Positions 1 to 12,228 of a stretch of 46,393 nucleotides of DNA are shown here, in pieces (the stretch's first letter is position 1; every line of letters begins with the position of its first letter). The position numbers were made by a program, and so were the translations under genes. Below the pieces are notes generated by a model that ran no database searches, was not told the DNA's origin, and worked only from the letters and a program-made list of their open reading frames with translations. Origin of the DNA: Flammula alnicola (Eukaryota; Basidiomycota; Agaricomycetes; Agaricales; Strophariaceae); the NCBI GenBank assembly GCA_015499995.1, contig JADNRV010000360.1, positions 1 through 46,393 of the forward strand, written 5' to 3'.

Positions 1-1
1 C

Positions 2-388
2 TTCAGGATCCGCGACGTTCTTGAAGGACCTTTAGGACCATACCCCTCTCGGCATGACTTCCACGCCGAAGACTTTTGCACCCCGTGGGCGTCAGATGAT
101 GATGAACTCAACAGGGCTTTGGAGCGTCGGTCAAAAACCAATTCTAAAATCTGCCTCACCCATAGCGACCTGACACCTCAGAATATCCTTGTTGACGAAA
201 ATGCTCGTCCTGTATTCCTCATCGATTGGCAAACAGCTAGTTGGATGCTGGAATACTGGGAGTACACCCGGGCATTGCACCTGCGTGAGGGATATGTCGG
301 GTGGCGGGAGGCTTTCAAGCGAATATTTCCTGAATATGAATCAGAGCTTATGGTGGAATCAGCAGTTTGGAAGCATTGGATTGCCTAA
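2..388 (+). CDS. APH/choline-kinase-like phosphotransferase, 3' end (partial)
   Basis: This is the C-terminal part of a protein-kinase-fold phosphotransferase. The frame is open from base 2 to a TAA at 386-388, so the start and the ATP-binding N-lobe lie outside the window. The catalytic loop reads THSDLTPQNILVD, matching the HxDxxPxN motif of the APH family. It is followed by FLIDWQTA, which matches the metal-binding Asp segment (I-D-W/F-x-x-A). The upstream GPYPSRHDF stretch and the downstream LREGY segment are typical of the many agaricomycete members annotated as APH or kinase-like proteins. Such proteins phosphorylate small molecules or have unknown substrates, and the substrate cannot be told from this fragment. 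Family assignment is fairly sure; function is not. Confidence 0.8.
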   Translation, partial: FRIRDVLEGPLGPYPSRHDFHAEDFCTPWASDDDELNRALERRSKTNSKICLTHSDLTPQNILVDENARPVFLIDWQTASWMLEYWEYTRALHLREGYVGWREAFKRIFPEYESELMVESAVWKHWIA

Positions 389-2462
389 CACCTTCGTTCT
401 CCCTTTTTTGTCGTTCCCGGATAGCGCCTTAATACGTGTGAACTCAGTCAGAAGTCTAGATGGATCGAAGTTGTGACTTGATATCATGAGTAATATGCCG
501 AGGCGGGCGTTCGCTAGGGTGCACCGCCTTCTGTGCCCCAGGCCTCGTGGGTCATTCGTATGTAGGCGCCGCTGGAGCTTGGAAACGAGTTGACTGTGGG
601 TGATGGTGCTGCCATTACTGCAGCGGTCGGGAGCTATAGACAAATTAGCAGCGACAAATTTATTGGGCACTTACCGTGGCCAGCTGATCGGGCAGCCTAG
701 AAGATGAATAACGTTCAGATGGAAGGAAACACTCGAAGTTTAACCAGCAATCTCTCTTGATAATAAGCAACGACTCCTTTGCGTTCGAACCTTTCCATAC
801 CCGTGAAGTGCGTCGCTTTGGAGTTAGAAACCTGTCAGCAAGACACGACGTTTAAACCCTGGCGTGAAAGAGCAGAACAGATCGATGAACATTTACCAGC
901 CAGTGGAACGGACGAGACTGGAACGAGATCCGCCTTGCTAGAGCTTGGTTCAGCTAAGCTGATTTTCAGGAGACATGAAGTCTGACCTACGTCAATTTCC
1001 AACTCATTCGCTACTAAGCTCGAGAATTAGACGCATTCATGAACCGCTCAGGAGAATATCAATATATCTATGTAGAAGATTTGGATTGGTTAGGTGGGGT
1101 TGAGGGTGTGTAAAAGAGCGCTCTAGTACCCACTGCGGTCATTGTTGAGCGACTCTTACGACAAGTCAATAACGTCTGTGATGTCGGGGCGAGATAAAGA
1201 CGTGAAACGAAGTGGACAAACATCTCGACCAGGGGTTTTTCGTACTTGGTCTCGAAAGTGACAGCAAGAAAAATCAGTGAGACAAGCGCGGAAGACGAGC
1301 GGGAAAAAACTCACATGCTTCTCGAATGTTATTGCAAATTTGATGTTGGGATTCGGTTCGTCAGAGAATGGTTGCAGAGAACAGAGGTGATACATTCAAA
1401 CCTCAGCGAAGGCCACACGGCCAATATATCGATAGATAATGAGCATCGCGTGTGAAGAAAGAAAGTTATGGAAAACAATTCCATTAATGGAGAGAGGAGA
1501 ATCGAAGGGATCAAGTAACGATGATGTTCTTGAAGTGACATTATGATGACCATATAGGTAAGCACTCGAATAATCGCACAGATCCACCACCCAGCTAAGA
1601 GAACACGCTCAGCATAACGGGAGAGAAAACTCAAGCAACACGGAGCACTTGCCTGTTCCAAAAATGCGTCGATTTGGTCCCCGTCCTCCATGCCGAGCTT
1701 CACATAGTTCTCAGTGAAGAACCGAGGAGTAAAAAAAAAGAGCTGACGTACTCCTGCTGGCGTATCCTCCTTGCTAACCCGCGCCCCTTCATATGTGAAT
1801 TTGAATGTACCTGTAGAAGTGCAATAGAATGCACATGAGGTTACATTCTAAAAACACGTGGAACTCGCGTTGGCATACCGGATTCCTTTCCGAACCGTTC
1901 TACAGAAGACAGGCGTCTTTGAGAAGATAGATTAGGGCACAATCGAGTCACGGACCTCGGCAGCCTCAAATATCTTCGCAAACTTCATATTCGTCTTCAC
2001 TTTAACGGTAATTTCTGCAAAAGAAAACGCAAAGCCTCATCAGCCTTCAATGCGACGCGTTATAAAAGAAATGCAGGTCGATCATGGTAACGTACGCGCG
2101 CCATCGTATGAGATGTTAAGATTAAGCTTAGGCTTGACATCTTCGGGTTCTTGGACATTATGCAAGTTTTTAGCTGAGTAGATATAAGAAAACAACCTTT
2201 AGACGTGTGGACGGGATGGATCTGGGGTACGATGAGACCTCAGATGGGTGAAAAGAGGTGCAGTAAATTGGGGAGGGTGACAGGATTGGCGCGGTGCTCA
2301 CGTGTTGTGACAAGCAAAATTATGCCGATCCGGCATGGCCTACTAACTACTAATACTATACCTTTTCTACACAAGGCTCTTAGTACCATTTCTCAAAGAA
2401 ACCGGTTTTCTGCTTTGGAAACCGAGAAATTGTGACGCTATGCTATCTGCGGGATATACAAA
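389..2462. other. Intergenic stretch, no gene seen
   Basis: About 2.1 kb between the kinase-like gene and the 3' end of the PhyH gene. The open frames here are short, overlap on both strands and show no recognisable domain, splice pattern or codon bias. No tRNA or repeat was noticed. It may hold 3' UTRs. Confidence 0.5.
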
Positions 2463-3580
2463 TCAGTTCTTCAGAGAATAACCCGTTGCTATTGCTGGCG
2501 GTGCCCTGTCATACATCGAAATCAGATTGTTCAACATCGCTTTCGCAGTCTCGTTTGGAAGGTTGTCTCGAAAGGATGTCCCTTTCATCCACTCAAGTCC
2601 ATGTTGAAGAACATTTCTTGCGCGAGATGATCCTCCCTTAGCATCACCGATACAGGCATGAAGAGTAGCTCGCCGTTCTTTTGAGCTGTACGCTGCACAG
2701 TGGAGAATGTTGGAATTGTAAAACACCGTATCTCCCGCTGTTGCATCGATTGTGAGTTGAAAATGCACCGGATATAAGAATTTATACTAACCTTGCAATG
2801 CGACGCGAATAGAACCAGGCATGTCTAATGGGGTTTCTGGAATTTGCCCTGAGGATAGAATACGTTGTTCATCCGTCCTAGGAATCTTATGAGACCCAGG
2901 AACGATGAAGAGGCACGAGTCAGTGTATAAAGCTCTATAAAAATTTAAGACGGCAGTAATTTCAATTTGGAATAGAGATCAACGTACGTATTCCATTGTA
3001 CCTGTTGGCACAATATTTAAATAATTGACGCTGACGAGTCAGGGCAGATAAACTTGAGACTGCAGCTGGGTTTCTTACGCCGTAGTGCCAAATCTCAAGC
3101 GCCTTTTGTTCCTCCTCTCGAGTGGCATTCTCCGGTATATCATCACGGTGCCATCGCAAGGCGAAATCATGAGAAGTCGGATTTATAAGGATGTTGAACA
3201 GCTCTGTAATGGTCATTCAGACATACTATCCCGCGTCTTTTGCCGTCTGTCGACTTACCCATCTGCAAATCGTTATCCTGGCATCCCAAAAGCTCTGCGA
3301 CTACTTTGAGAAGCCTTGAAGAGGTGTACCAGACGACGAAAGCACGCTCTTTTAGGTCTGGGTGCATAACATGCTGTACTCCCCAAGAGTCGGGATTTTC
3401 GTCACCGTACGGTGGAAACTGCTTTCCAACAGTGCGGCGATAGGGCCAGGCTCCTTCGCGAGTACGTGCAATTACCCGCTCGCAAGCTTGCTCCAGTTCT
3501 GGCCAATCACCTGGTTGAATAAGATTGGGAACTATGACGTAGCCTTCCTTCTCATAGAAAGCCTTCAGAGCGCTGGCCAT
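2463..3580 (-). CDS. Phytanoyl-CoA dioxygenase (PhyH)-family Fe(II)/2-oxoglutarate oxygenase
   Basis: Five exons are inferred: 3580-3259, 3203-3079, 3001-2988, 2934-2792 and 2737-2463, giving 292 residues in one frame. All introns are short GT-AG introns (43-91 bp in this model). The Fe(II)-binding HxD motif is in RWHRDD (H126, D128). The distal histidine is in SNILHC (H214), and an Arg ten residues later (R224) would bind 2-oxoglutarate. The segment between them (ALYTDSCLFIVPGSHK) is typical of PhyH-like fungal proteins. Such enzymes hydroxylate lipids or secondary metabolites; the substrate here is unknown. Exon 3 is only 14 nt but supplies the conserved QWN segment, so it is likely real. 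A pogo-like MITE lies about 190 bp upstream of the start codon, inside the likely promoter. Confidence 0.85.
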
Positions 3581-3768
3581 GATGGAGGTGGGGGGATGGA
3601 GGTGGGTGAAAGATCAGTACTCAGTTCTCAGTATTATCACGATATCAGGAATTGATCTAGCCGAGATGGCAGATCCAGTACAGTCGACCCGTGACCGGTT
3701 GACCATGCAAGCAGAATCAACCAGAAGCACGGTATCCCAAGAGATACTACAGAATTAGAATAAATGTA

Positions 3769-4355
3769 CAGTCGAACCCCTCATAACCCATACCTCTCGG
3801 TGGACGGCTCAGAGTATGGGTTATCAGAGGTTATGGGCTGCGAGAGGGAAGCTAAAAATAGATTCGAAAAATATCAAAAAAAATTACGGCCACTGACGGT
3901 CGGATTTCTGCTAAAATATGGCGGTTGTCATTCACGAGTGCCTCTAACATGCTTGAAAGGAGATCATTCATCATCTACGCCTTGATGGCCTTATGACGGT
4001 GGGCAGGGAGGAGGTTTGACACCATCAGAGTCGTGAGAAAATTATTGGGGGTGGTGCTTTCGGGGTGGAATTAGGTCAAAAAGGTCAGTTTTGAGCTGTT
4101 AAGTGGCTGCTGTGGCGTATCATTTGTGATGGATACCTGGCAAAATAATTATTCAACCGTAAACCTACGCTTATAGGTCCGATATAGTACCAAAACCTAT
4201 GGGTTTTGGTCGGGGAGGGGTATGGATTATGGGTTATCGCGGACTTATGGGTTATGGGTTGAAAATCCCCGCCCACCGACTTGGTGGACCAAAAAATCTA
4301 TGGGATATAAGGGGTTATGGGTTATCTAAGGCATGGGTTATGAGAGGTTCGACTG
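3769..4355. mobile_element. Non-autonomous pogo/Tc1-mariner-like MITE
   Basis: A 587-bp element with terminal inverted repeats. The left end starts CAGTCGAACCCCTCATAACC and the right end, reverse-complemented, starts CAGTCGAACCTCTCATAACC. It is flanked by TA at 3767-3768 and 4356-4357, the target duplication of the Tc1/mariner superfamily; CAGTC-type ends are common in pogo/Fot1 elements. It has no transposase frame. Inside, TATGGGTTAT-like words recur in both orientations (for example near 3823, 4233, 4248 and 4316). It sits between the PhyH gene start and the 3' end of the repeat-protein gene. Confidence 0.85.
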
Positions 4356-4427
4356 TATATCATGCGATGCGTGTCATCAAAATGCGAGAATCCAATGCAA
4401 GATGTTCATAAAAAAGGCTCCAAGTCA

Positions 4428-7400
4428 TCACTCCAGCCTCGAGCGTTCCCACTGCAGCACCCGCTTCGAAAGCTTCTCATAGCCCTCTTCAACACTAGAA
4501 AAGTGATTCTGTAATTCCAAGCGCTGAGAGTCCTTCTCTGCCCAGACTGTATACTTTTTAGCACCGTCCTTCTCCTCGATAACTTCATAAAAAAAGGCCG
4601 GCCTCGGAATTTTCTCCTTTTCACAGAATTCTGTTCGATGGATATTATTATAAGCCGTGGGATTTACCACGAAAAAAAAAACTCACCATAAAGAGCTTCA
4701 AGACCAGATTGCGGGGTAGACTGCACGTTTCCGATCTCGCCGTTGGAAGGAGGGTAACCTGTTGCAAGACCTTCTGATTCTTTTGTCACAGGTACTTCAT
4801 GGACAGGTTGTTCAAGATAGTTGTGGGGGCGTGATGGATAATCTTATATCGCCGTTCAATAAACAGAAAGATGGGAGGAGGGAGGAGATAACACACTTGG
4901 AGGAGGTCGATCGTGCCACCACGTGGCGACAGGTGGCTCTCCCGAAGGCGACGGCTCTCTACCTTCGTAGCGGCCCCGGTCGGTACCATCCGGTGGCCGA
5001 CTTTGAAAGCCGTTGACTCGAGGCCGAGAGTCACCCATGGCGCTGTGACGCCGACGGTTATTCATTTGACGGCTTTCTTCGTATGAATTATAATCAACAG
5101 GGTGAGACGGATGAGATAAATGATGCATATGATGGGGAGGAGAGGGTGGAAAGGGACCCGGAGGAGGTGAACGCGAAGAGTAATGCGATCGGTACCTGGG
5201 CGGCGGATATGGATCCGGAGGGGCACTCGCGGAATGAGCAGGAGGATGGCCCATGGCCATCAGAGGCGGCGGTGGTGGCGGAGAGTAGAGAACGGGAGGG
5301 TGGGAATAGCTCCCAGAATAGGGTGCATGGGGGTATTGTTGAGGATAAGGGGGTGGGTATGCATAATGCCCATATGGAGCATGTGGAGGAGTCGGAGGAG
5401 GCGGAGAAGGTGCTGCATAATAAGCGGGATAAGGATGAGGTGGCGGAGGCGGAGGAGAATGATAGATAGGATTCGGATAATGACTTTGGCCAGGAGGAAT
5501 CGGATAGTGAGGATACACGTTGCCATAAGGATCAGGTTGAGCGTACGCGGGCGCAGGCTGGTATGCAGGGCCTGGTCCGTACCCCGTCCGATCATCATAA
5601 GGATGTGCATGAGGATGAGGGTCGTACGAAGAAGGCGCAGAAGAGGAACTCATAGGGTGATAACTGTGAGGATGTTGCGAAACACCTCCGCTTCTGCTTC
5701 CAGATCGGTCTTGGCCGACCGAACGCGGTGCTGAAGCATACGCATTGGTTGAACCAAGACCCCTGGATCCAGTTGCATGAGGCTTTTTCCAACGAGCATT
5801 CGAAGGGTAATTAGGCGGGACCACAGTTACTGGCTTGGGGGGCAGAAGGTCTTGGGGTGGCTGTTTAAGCTTCGGAGTCGGCTGGAGACCTGAGGCTTCA
5901 TTCGGTTCAGAGCCATTATCTTTGTTGCCTTTTCTTCGCTTCTTGCGGTCTCGACCTTCACTGTCGAGGTCTCTTTCTGGTTCCTTGCGTTTCGGAACAT
6001 AGTTATCGCCATCGCCGTTCATCTGAGCCTCCCAGAAAGGCACATAATCGGAAGGCGGGGTAGCACCTCTGAAGCGCAAGAGATCAACCAAGCCTTGCTC
6101 TGCAGCAAGACACGCCACAGCGGCCTTAGCATCGGCCTTTGTCCGATATTCTGTCTTGACACAATATTCTCGAACATCTGGTTCGGATGCACTGGAAGAG
6201 AGGTCAACTTTCAGGATGCATCCAAATGCTGTCCCAAGAACGACAGATCAAAACCTTGTTGGAAAAGAGAAAAAGGTTACGCACCATCTCGTTCACTAGT
6301 GAAGTTGAAGTGAAGACGATTTCCTGGTCGGACTTTACCACACTCAGCAGCGAGCACCTGTAGAAGCTTCTCATTCGCCAGTTTCCGCTTGTCAGCCGGA
6401 AGCTTGTTTTCTGCCTCTTCCTTTAGTCCGCGGATGTAGTCACCCACACCTTGAGACATGGCCAGAAGACAAACGGCCGACTTGGCATCAGAGCGTTTGG
6501 GAAACTGTGGGTCAACTAGGTAAGTTCTTGTTTCCTCAGGACGTTCTATTCGAAGTATGCAGCCATGCACTGATTAAGAAGCATGTTAGTATGAAGTAGA
6601 GGAAAGACAAAAGAGGTTATACTTACGATGGCGTGCACTGTCGATAACAGGCGTAAAGCTCGACACCAAACGTCCTCCCCTTGCAGACTGCAACGTGATA
6701 TTCAACCACGCGGGTGCGTTGATCTCGGCAGCGCCCATTTCGCCGACATCTTCAGGGAATGGCTGAGGAAGGGTCTCGTAAAACTCCTGCAATGTGACAC
6801 CCTTCAGAGGAGGCGGACTGTCCCTCAGTGAATTCAACACCTCCTCAAGCCCGTCATCGACGACCTTGGCAGGTTCTGTTTGACCATTTCCGTATTGGAT
6901 GAAGTCGATGACGCCTTCCTCCAGAGCGGTTTTAGCGCACGCAATTTTCGCAGCCTTGACGCTATTGTGGACTGGATCCACAGAATAAGCCCGAAATACG
7001 TGGGGCGTTAATGCAATGCGCAAAGCCGCTCCATGTTCTATTCATACACATGAGCAACACTGCACGATGAATGGTGGTAGATAACATACTTTTCTTGTTC
7101 TTAGTATCGTTATATGACACCCAATGTGGCTTCACTTTCCCTGGCCTCCATTCCGTGCAACAATCTTCGATGAGCCTGAGGGGCTCCTCCTCGTCTGAGA
7201 ACTTGGGAATAGGGCCAGCTGTGGCTTCATCCGATTCCATATTGTCGATCTCCACATCAAAAGGATTGAGCAGGAGGCCCTTCTTGGCCTTCAAAGCATC
7301 AGAGTCGCCCGAGATGACGAAATCGATTGCACCCATATCAATGGCGATCTGCGCGGCCTGAGCTTTTGCTTCTCCTCTTCGCGAAAAACCAGAATCCGAC

Positions 7401-8043
7401 TTATATGACCTAGTGGCACCATTAGGACGCGTAATAGTCAAGATACATTGTTTGTCTGATTTTTTTAAGGGGCGTTGAATCAGTTCCGTGAAAGAGTCGG
7501 ATAACGGATAAAAGGAAACAAACTTTTCGGATCCCCTTCTTCCAGATACTCCCATTTCAGACAATCTCCAGATCCAAACACACTTTGGCTTGTCTGACGG
7601 AGTAGAGCCACGGGCCCTCTGATAGGTTTTCCAGCACTTGCTTTAGGATCCTCCGCCACATCGGTCGGCTTAGAATCCTTCTCCTTCTCTGTTTCCTTCT
7701 CTTTCTCCGGCGGAGGAGGCTCCGGCAATTGAAGATAAAAGGATATGTCGTACACAGCAGATGTAGACGCCGCGTTCGACAAGAAATCTTCGATGGAGAG
7801 AGCTCCGAGCGCTGCTAGATCCGCGCTGACCGTGTCGAAAGGCCGGGGCAGTTCCTCCAGCTGCACCCATTCGCTTTCGGCAACGGGCTTAGAATTGTTG
7901 CTACCATCGTCAACTTCCATGATCAAAGAAAATAGGACATTGGGAAGAGAGAAAAGGTCAAGTTTTTCGACAGTGACGGTCGTGGTGGAAGGCGTGGCGG
8001 ACTTGAAGAACTCGGCTTGTGTACCACATTCGGCAAAGCCCAT
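4428..8043 (-). CDS. Large protein with repeated dsRNA-binding-like modules and a proline/tyrosine-rich tail
   Basis: Seven exons are inferred: 8043-7524, 7455-7090, 7037-6627, 6569-6285, 6228-4897, 4842-4687 and 4630-4428, joining into 1090 residues. Four modules share one layout: a strand with CIL or similar, a variable loop, a conserved K/A-rich helix (EAKAQAAQIAIDMGAIDF, KAAKIACAKTAL, DAKSAVCLLAMSQG, DAKAAVACLAAEQG). They lie near residues 175-220, 297-342, 434-479 and 529-578. The helix pattern resembles the second half of double-stranded RNA-binding domains, so RNA binding is inferred, not shown. Residues about 595-970 are low-complexity and rich in Pro, Tyr, His and Ser, after a basic KKRRK patch that could act in nuclear import. 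The last exon may encode a fifth, diverged module. No enzyme motif was seen. The intron between exons 1 and 2 was placed by frame and a GTTTGT donor. Confidence 0.7.
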
Positions 8044-8791
8044 TGATGCATGGCGGCCCTTAAATATTGTTATCCTCAGGCTTATGAATTGAAAATATTT
8101 CTCTCCTTCATGTCCTTTGCACAGTTACTAGGGTCATTTTCCATGGTTTTGCAACAGTCATCCTCGCCGATTCTCTGTTTTATTGAAGTAAGGATCTTTC
8201 TCGTCGACGAGTCGTCGTGTTTTCTTATTCTAACTCCGACTCAACAAATAATGACGGCCTTGCTCGTTCGTGGTATTCATTGTTAAAATATAAGTAGTTG
8301 AAGCCTGTAGAGATGGCGCTCTAATATATACGTGCAATTTTGGGATTAAAAGCATAAGCGGAGCGCGAGGTATTTGCCAGTGAGCGAAAAAGATGGGTAC
8401 CGTGGCCGTGGGGATGCAAGTGTTATTCTCGAGCTCGCCGAAGGGCATAGAAATTGTACACCATACTGTAGTCTTATTCTTATCCATATGTATAAGAAAT
8501 AAATTTTGCGTTGTACACAAGATTCAAGAGTTCCAAGGGTACAGATTAATGAGGGGTATCTCCGACAGTACTTACTACAAGTAGTTAAACACACGATGTA
8601 CTTAAAGTATTGTATGTAGTAATCCACATTCCAAACCATAGAGTACGTGTCAAAAGGCTGAGAAGTGGACATGGAAGTAATGAAGATAGTAATGATGTCC
8701 GGGAGTGCATAAGTACTCAACAAAAAAAAAAGGAATGTAAATGTTAAATAGGTGGTCTACTGTTACAGGGAAGGTTCGTGTAAAACGCCGC
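8044..8791. other. Intergenic region between two minus-strand genes
   Basis: About 750 bp that should contain the promoter of the repeat-protein gene and the 3' UTR of the TVP38-like gene. No further gene or repeat was recognised. Short frames on both strands have no domain support. Confidence 0.5.
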
Positions 8792-10778
8792 TCAACGAAG
8801 GGGAGCATTCGTCGTCATGTAACTCGGAGGCTTCGGGGAAGTCGTTCGGGGCGTTCCCGGCTGGTATGCATACGCACCTGCCGGAGGGTGCGGGCTGTAC
8901 GATGCATCATGCGAATTCGGCACCCTATGCAAATCATTATGATGTGGCTCGGTCGAGGTCGTCATTGCCGTCGCGAACGTCGCATCTGTAGGCTGTACGA
9001 AATGACCGTGCCCAGGCACCTGGCCGGCCGGTGGTGTGGCTGCACGATACCCCCCGTATGGATCATAGCTGGCGTCGTCGTCAAATGGCGACCGTGGCTC
9101 CGGGTCAACGGCACGACCTGCATGCCACTCGGTGTTAACGAACGTCGCCTGCGTCGGCGTCTGTTCCATCTCAGGCTCGAACTTGTTTCGTCGAGCATTC
9201 GGAGAGTGTGGATTGTGTAGATTCGGCGCCTGGAAATCTCGGCTCGTGTCCCATCCAACGGGGTCTGCGCTGTCTTCCCTTCCATGGCCGCCACGACTTC
9301 CACCTTCTTCAACGTCTCGGGGTTGTTCAACGGAAGAAAAGCAGCATTGTTCAGGCGTGGTTTCGGTGCATGCACGTTAAGATTCGGATCACCAACATAC
9401 CCCACCGCATGGCCACGTCGATCCCATTGCTGATTCAGATTGGCCGTGAGCGGGATGTCGGAGTCGGAGCTGTTCGGGTTGAAAACGTCTTCGCCCGCGA
9501 CATCGCCTCCGTGCTGGTACGGCGATAAACCTCTTATTAGTTTCGCTTGTCTGGAAGTGCATCAGAATGGTAGTAGACACCGCACAATGTAACTCACCGA
9601 GCTTTACGTCTATCATATATGACCAGCGGTTTGGCCTTGTTCATATGATGGAAAAGGTACCACATCGCAAGAATGGTGAGGAGAAATGTGACAGCAAGAA
9701 CGACATCGCTGATGATCCTGCTCTTCGTGTCCTGTGTACCGGTGCTGGACTGTTCCAAGATGACACCAAGGTAGACTGTAATGAATTGTTTTGGCAGCGA
9801 AAGAATGGCCGCGATCGAAAACACGAAGATGTTCATGCCGCATGTAGCGAAGATTGCGGTCGTGACTACAAACAAGTCAACAACAGTTCGATGAGGTTTG
9901 AGCTCGACTCACAATGGCCAGGAATCGCACTCAAACGGGCGATTAGCGCAATCTTGAACCCGCCATCCCGTATGGAGCGAGCTAGGCATGCATACCACAT
10001 TTTGTTTTTTTCCATCTTTTCCGCTCTCGATCTAAAGCAGTACTTGAACGCACTGTCGATACATTAGCTGTGATAAAAGACATAATGTCTTGACGTACTA
10101 GAAGTTGCCTATTTCACCGAGGAATGTACCAGCAGCGACAATTCCAAAACCAATCCATAGTCCCCATACGAGTCCACACAGGATGGCAACGATTTCGTGT
10201 CCGAATAGCTGAGAGCATCGATCAGAGAATGTTGAATGAATGCAAAAAATGCCTTACAGGAGGAAAAGATATAACGAACAACACGCCAATGGGCACGAGC
10301 CATCCAAATTTCAATCTACAGACGGTCAGTCGAGAAAGAAAAAAACAAGGTTGGGAGACGCACCCATGTAACCACTTGGTGACGGGTGTCAACCAAGCCA
10401 CAATCTTGGTATGGTACAAAGTCACCAGAGCAGTGAGCACAAGGATGAGCACGAGTACCACATAAGCCCCTACAAGCGAGGTTAACACCATGATGGTCGT
10501 TGGGAGATGAGCTACGCACATATCCACTCCCGCCTAAACCAAAACTTGGGCCTCGACATCGTCTTCCAGTCTATCGCGCCAGAATCAAGCTCCTTCTGCT
10601 CGCTGGGTGTTGGGCTCGGAGTACGAGACACCGGTCGTGCGTCTTCGCTGAGTTCACCGACTTTCGTTTCAAGCGTAGAGGTCGAGTTTACACCGGGATA
10701 GAGCTGAAGTTGTGTTGGCGGGTATCCAGCAGTCGTCATGGGTGCTGGCGCCGCGTATAATGGCTGATGCATGCTCAT
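8792..10778 (-). CDS. TVP38: TVP38/TMEM64 (SNARE-associated, VTT domain) family membrane protein
   Basis: Eight exons are inferred: 10778-10520, 10469-10364, 10315-10258, 10208-10099, 10052-9913, 9865-9598, 9550-9304 and 9229-8792, giving 541 residues. The core matches the VTT/DedA-like domain. It has hydrophobic segments (AYVVLVLILVLTALVTL; WLVPIGVLFVISF), a Gly-rich re-entrant segment (FGHEIVAILCGLVWG then FLGEIGNF), the ARLSAIPGH loop, and a last helix (VVLAVTFLLTILAMWYL). Yeast Tvp38 acts in the late Golgi, and relatives are lipid scramblase-like; here the role is inferred. The protein is longer than yeast Tvp38 because of a cytosolic Pro/Tyr/Asp-rich C-terminal tail of about 200 residues. 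The donor of the last intron is the least certain splice site; GTGGAA at 9303 was chosen because it restores the frame. An upstream ATG in the same frame at 10847 is possible. Confidence 0.8.
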
Positions 10779-12164
10779 CTCTGCCTGCAAGCCAGTTACA
10801 AGGCGTCTTAAAGAAAAGTGGCGGAAAAAAGAAGAGACGTAGGTCACAAAATTGAGTTAAGTAGAGGGAAGATGGGGGAACGATGGAGACATATAACAAT
10901 GGACCGCACTGTGGGAAGGCTGTGCTCGGCCCACTATGAATAGAATTGAACACGACCTTACCAGGTGTTTCACTGGCAATCTACTCATAAATTCATTCAA
11001 TATGTATTCATGGTCGGGAGCAAGCCAGGAGAAAAGGTGAGATCTCTCATCGCTTTGGTCGCCATTGTCAAGCTTATTTATACCATTTAGGAATCGTCAG
11101 CAATTAGTTAACTCGACCCAAAGTTAAGCCTGATTTTCCAGCTGAATCGGCTTCAAGCTGTGTTGCTGAAGGTTCCTGTGTATTACTATCAACACTGCGC
11201 AGCAGTCTGTGGAAAATCGCGGTGACTGCGGACGGTGCCGGAAGGGAGTACTCGGTGGAGTAAACCCATATCACGGACCACCATAACCATCATGATGGTG
11301 AGACACATCAACTATACCCGCACATAACTCTTCAGACTTCTCCTACAACTCTATCGTTGTATCAATATCGAGTAAGTAGCATTCAGTTAGTTACGATCTC
11401 TCGCCCATTTTTCAGGGAAGAATATCCATCTGCATCCTAGGGGCTCAGGCTGAGGCCGCCGCCGCTCAGCACACTCCGGGAGTCCGAGTGTTCGCATTCT
11501 CGAGCGGGATCTTCCACGTCTGCTGGCCGTACCTCCGACGCATCAAATCCTCCTGCATTTTCATTTCTACTCTAACCTGCCTACAGCTGCAGAATTTCAG
11601 GACGAAGTCATTGCGCGGCTACTTTTATCAATACTTGGAGGATATTCCTTTCGCCTTCGTTATTCCGCAGACTCGAAACAAACCTATAGGCTGTAATTCG
11701 GATTCCGCAGATATATCCCTTCCTCTCATGATCACGAGCATTCTTCCAACCCGTTCCCAAAAAGTCGTCAGTTGAAGTCCAATCACTTGCATTTTTAATT
11801 GAACCTCTCAAATAGCCTTTGTTACTTCGAGATGCTACTTTTCTTGAGGATGGAAGAGTCTCGGGTGAATGTGCCTCCCTTTACTGGGCCTGGCCAGATT
11901 GGTTTGGCACCCGCTCTCTCATTGCACTCCGTCGAGTGGCATCTGATTGAACTGACTGGCCAGCGTTGTCATTTCTTTTGTGTCGACCTAGTAATCATGG
12001 ACTACCCATTACTAATTGATTTCCTCATCTAGACAACTAACGACCCATGAAATCCGCGCCCTGAGCCTCTTCATGTGGCCCAAACTCACAAAGCAAACAT
12101 ATTTTCATTGTGGCCCCCCTTTCGCACAAATTACACGCCGAATCCACGCTTGGCCGACAATAGG
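10779..12164. other. Intergenic region, nothing assignable
   Basis: About 1.4 kb between divergent genes (TVP38-like on minus, LRR protein on plus). It should hold both promoters. Short plus-strand frames near 11488-11775 and 11799-12032 have no domain or supporting splice pattern, so no gene was called. Confidence 0.5.
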
Positions 12165-12172
12165 TATAAAAG
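12165..12172 (+). promoter_or_regulatory. Probable TATA box of the LRR/F-box-like gene
   Basis: TATAAAAG lies 64 bp before the ATG at 12229. The same word occurs at nearly the same distance upstream of the DyP gene, which supports both start choices. Confidence 0.6.
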
Positions 12173-12228
12173 AGTGCCTCTATTGACACAGGTCTCGAAG
12201 AGTCTCCAAACCCACTACCCTTACGGTA

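Noticed and set aside
1156..1703. Overlapping minus-strand frames of 64-124 codons
   Set aside because: No domain, no splice continuation and no promoter-like context.
4856..5734. Several overlapping long frames on both strands, such as Arg- and Glu-rich plus-strand frames
   Set aside because: They are shadows of the proline/tyrosine-rich tail of the minus-strand repeat protein.
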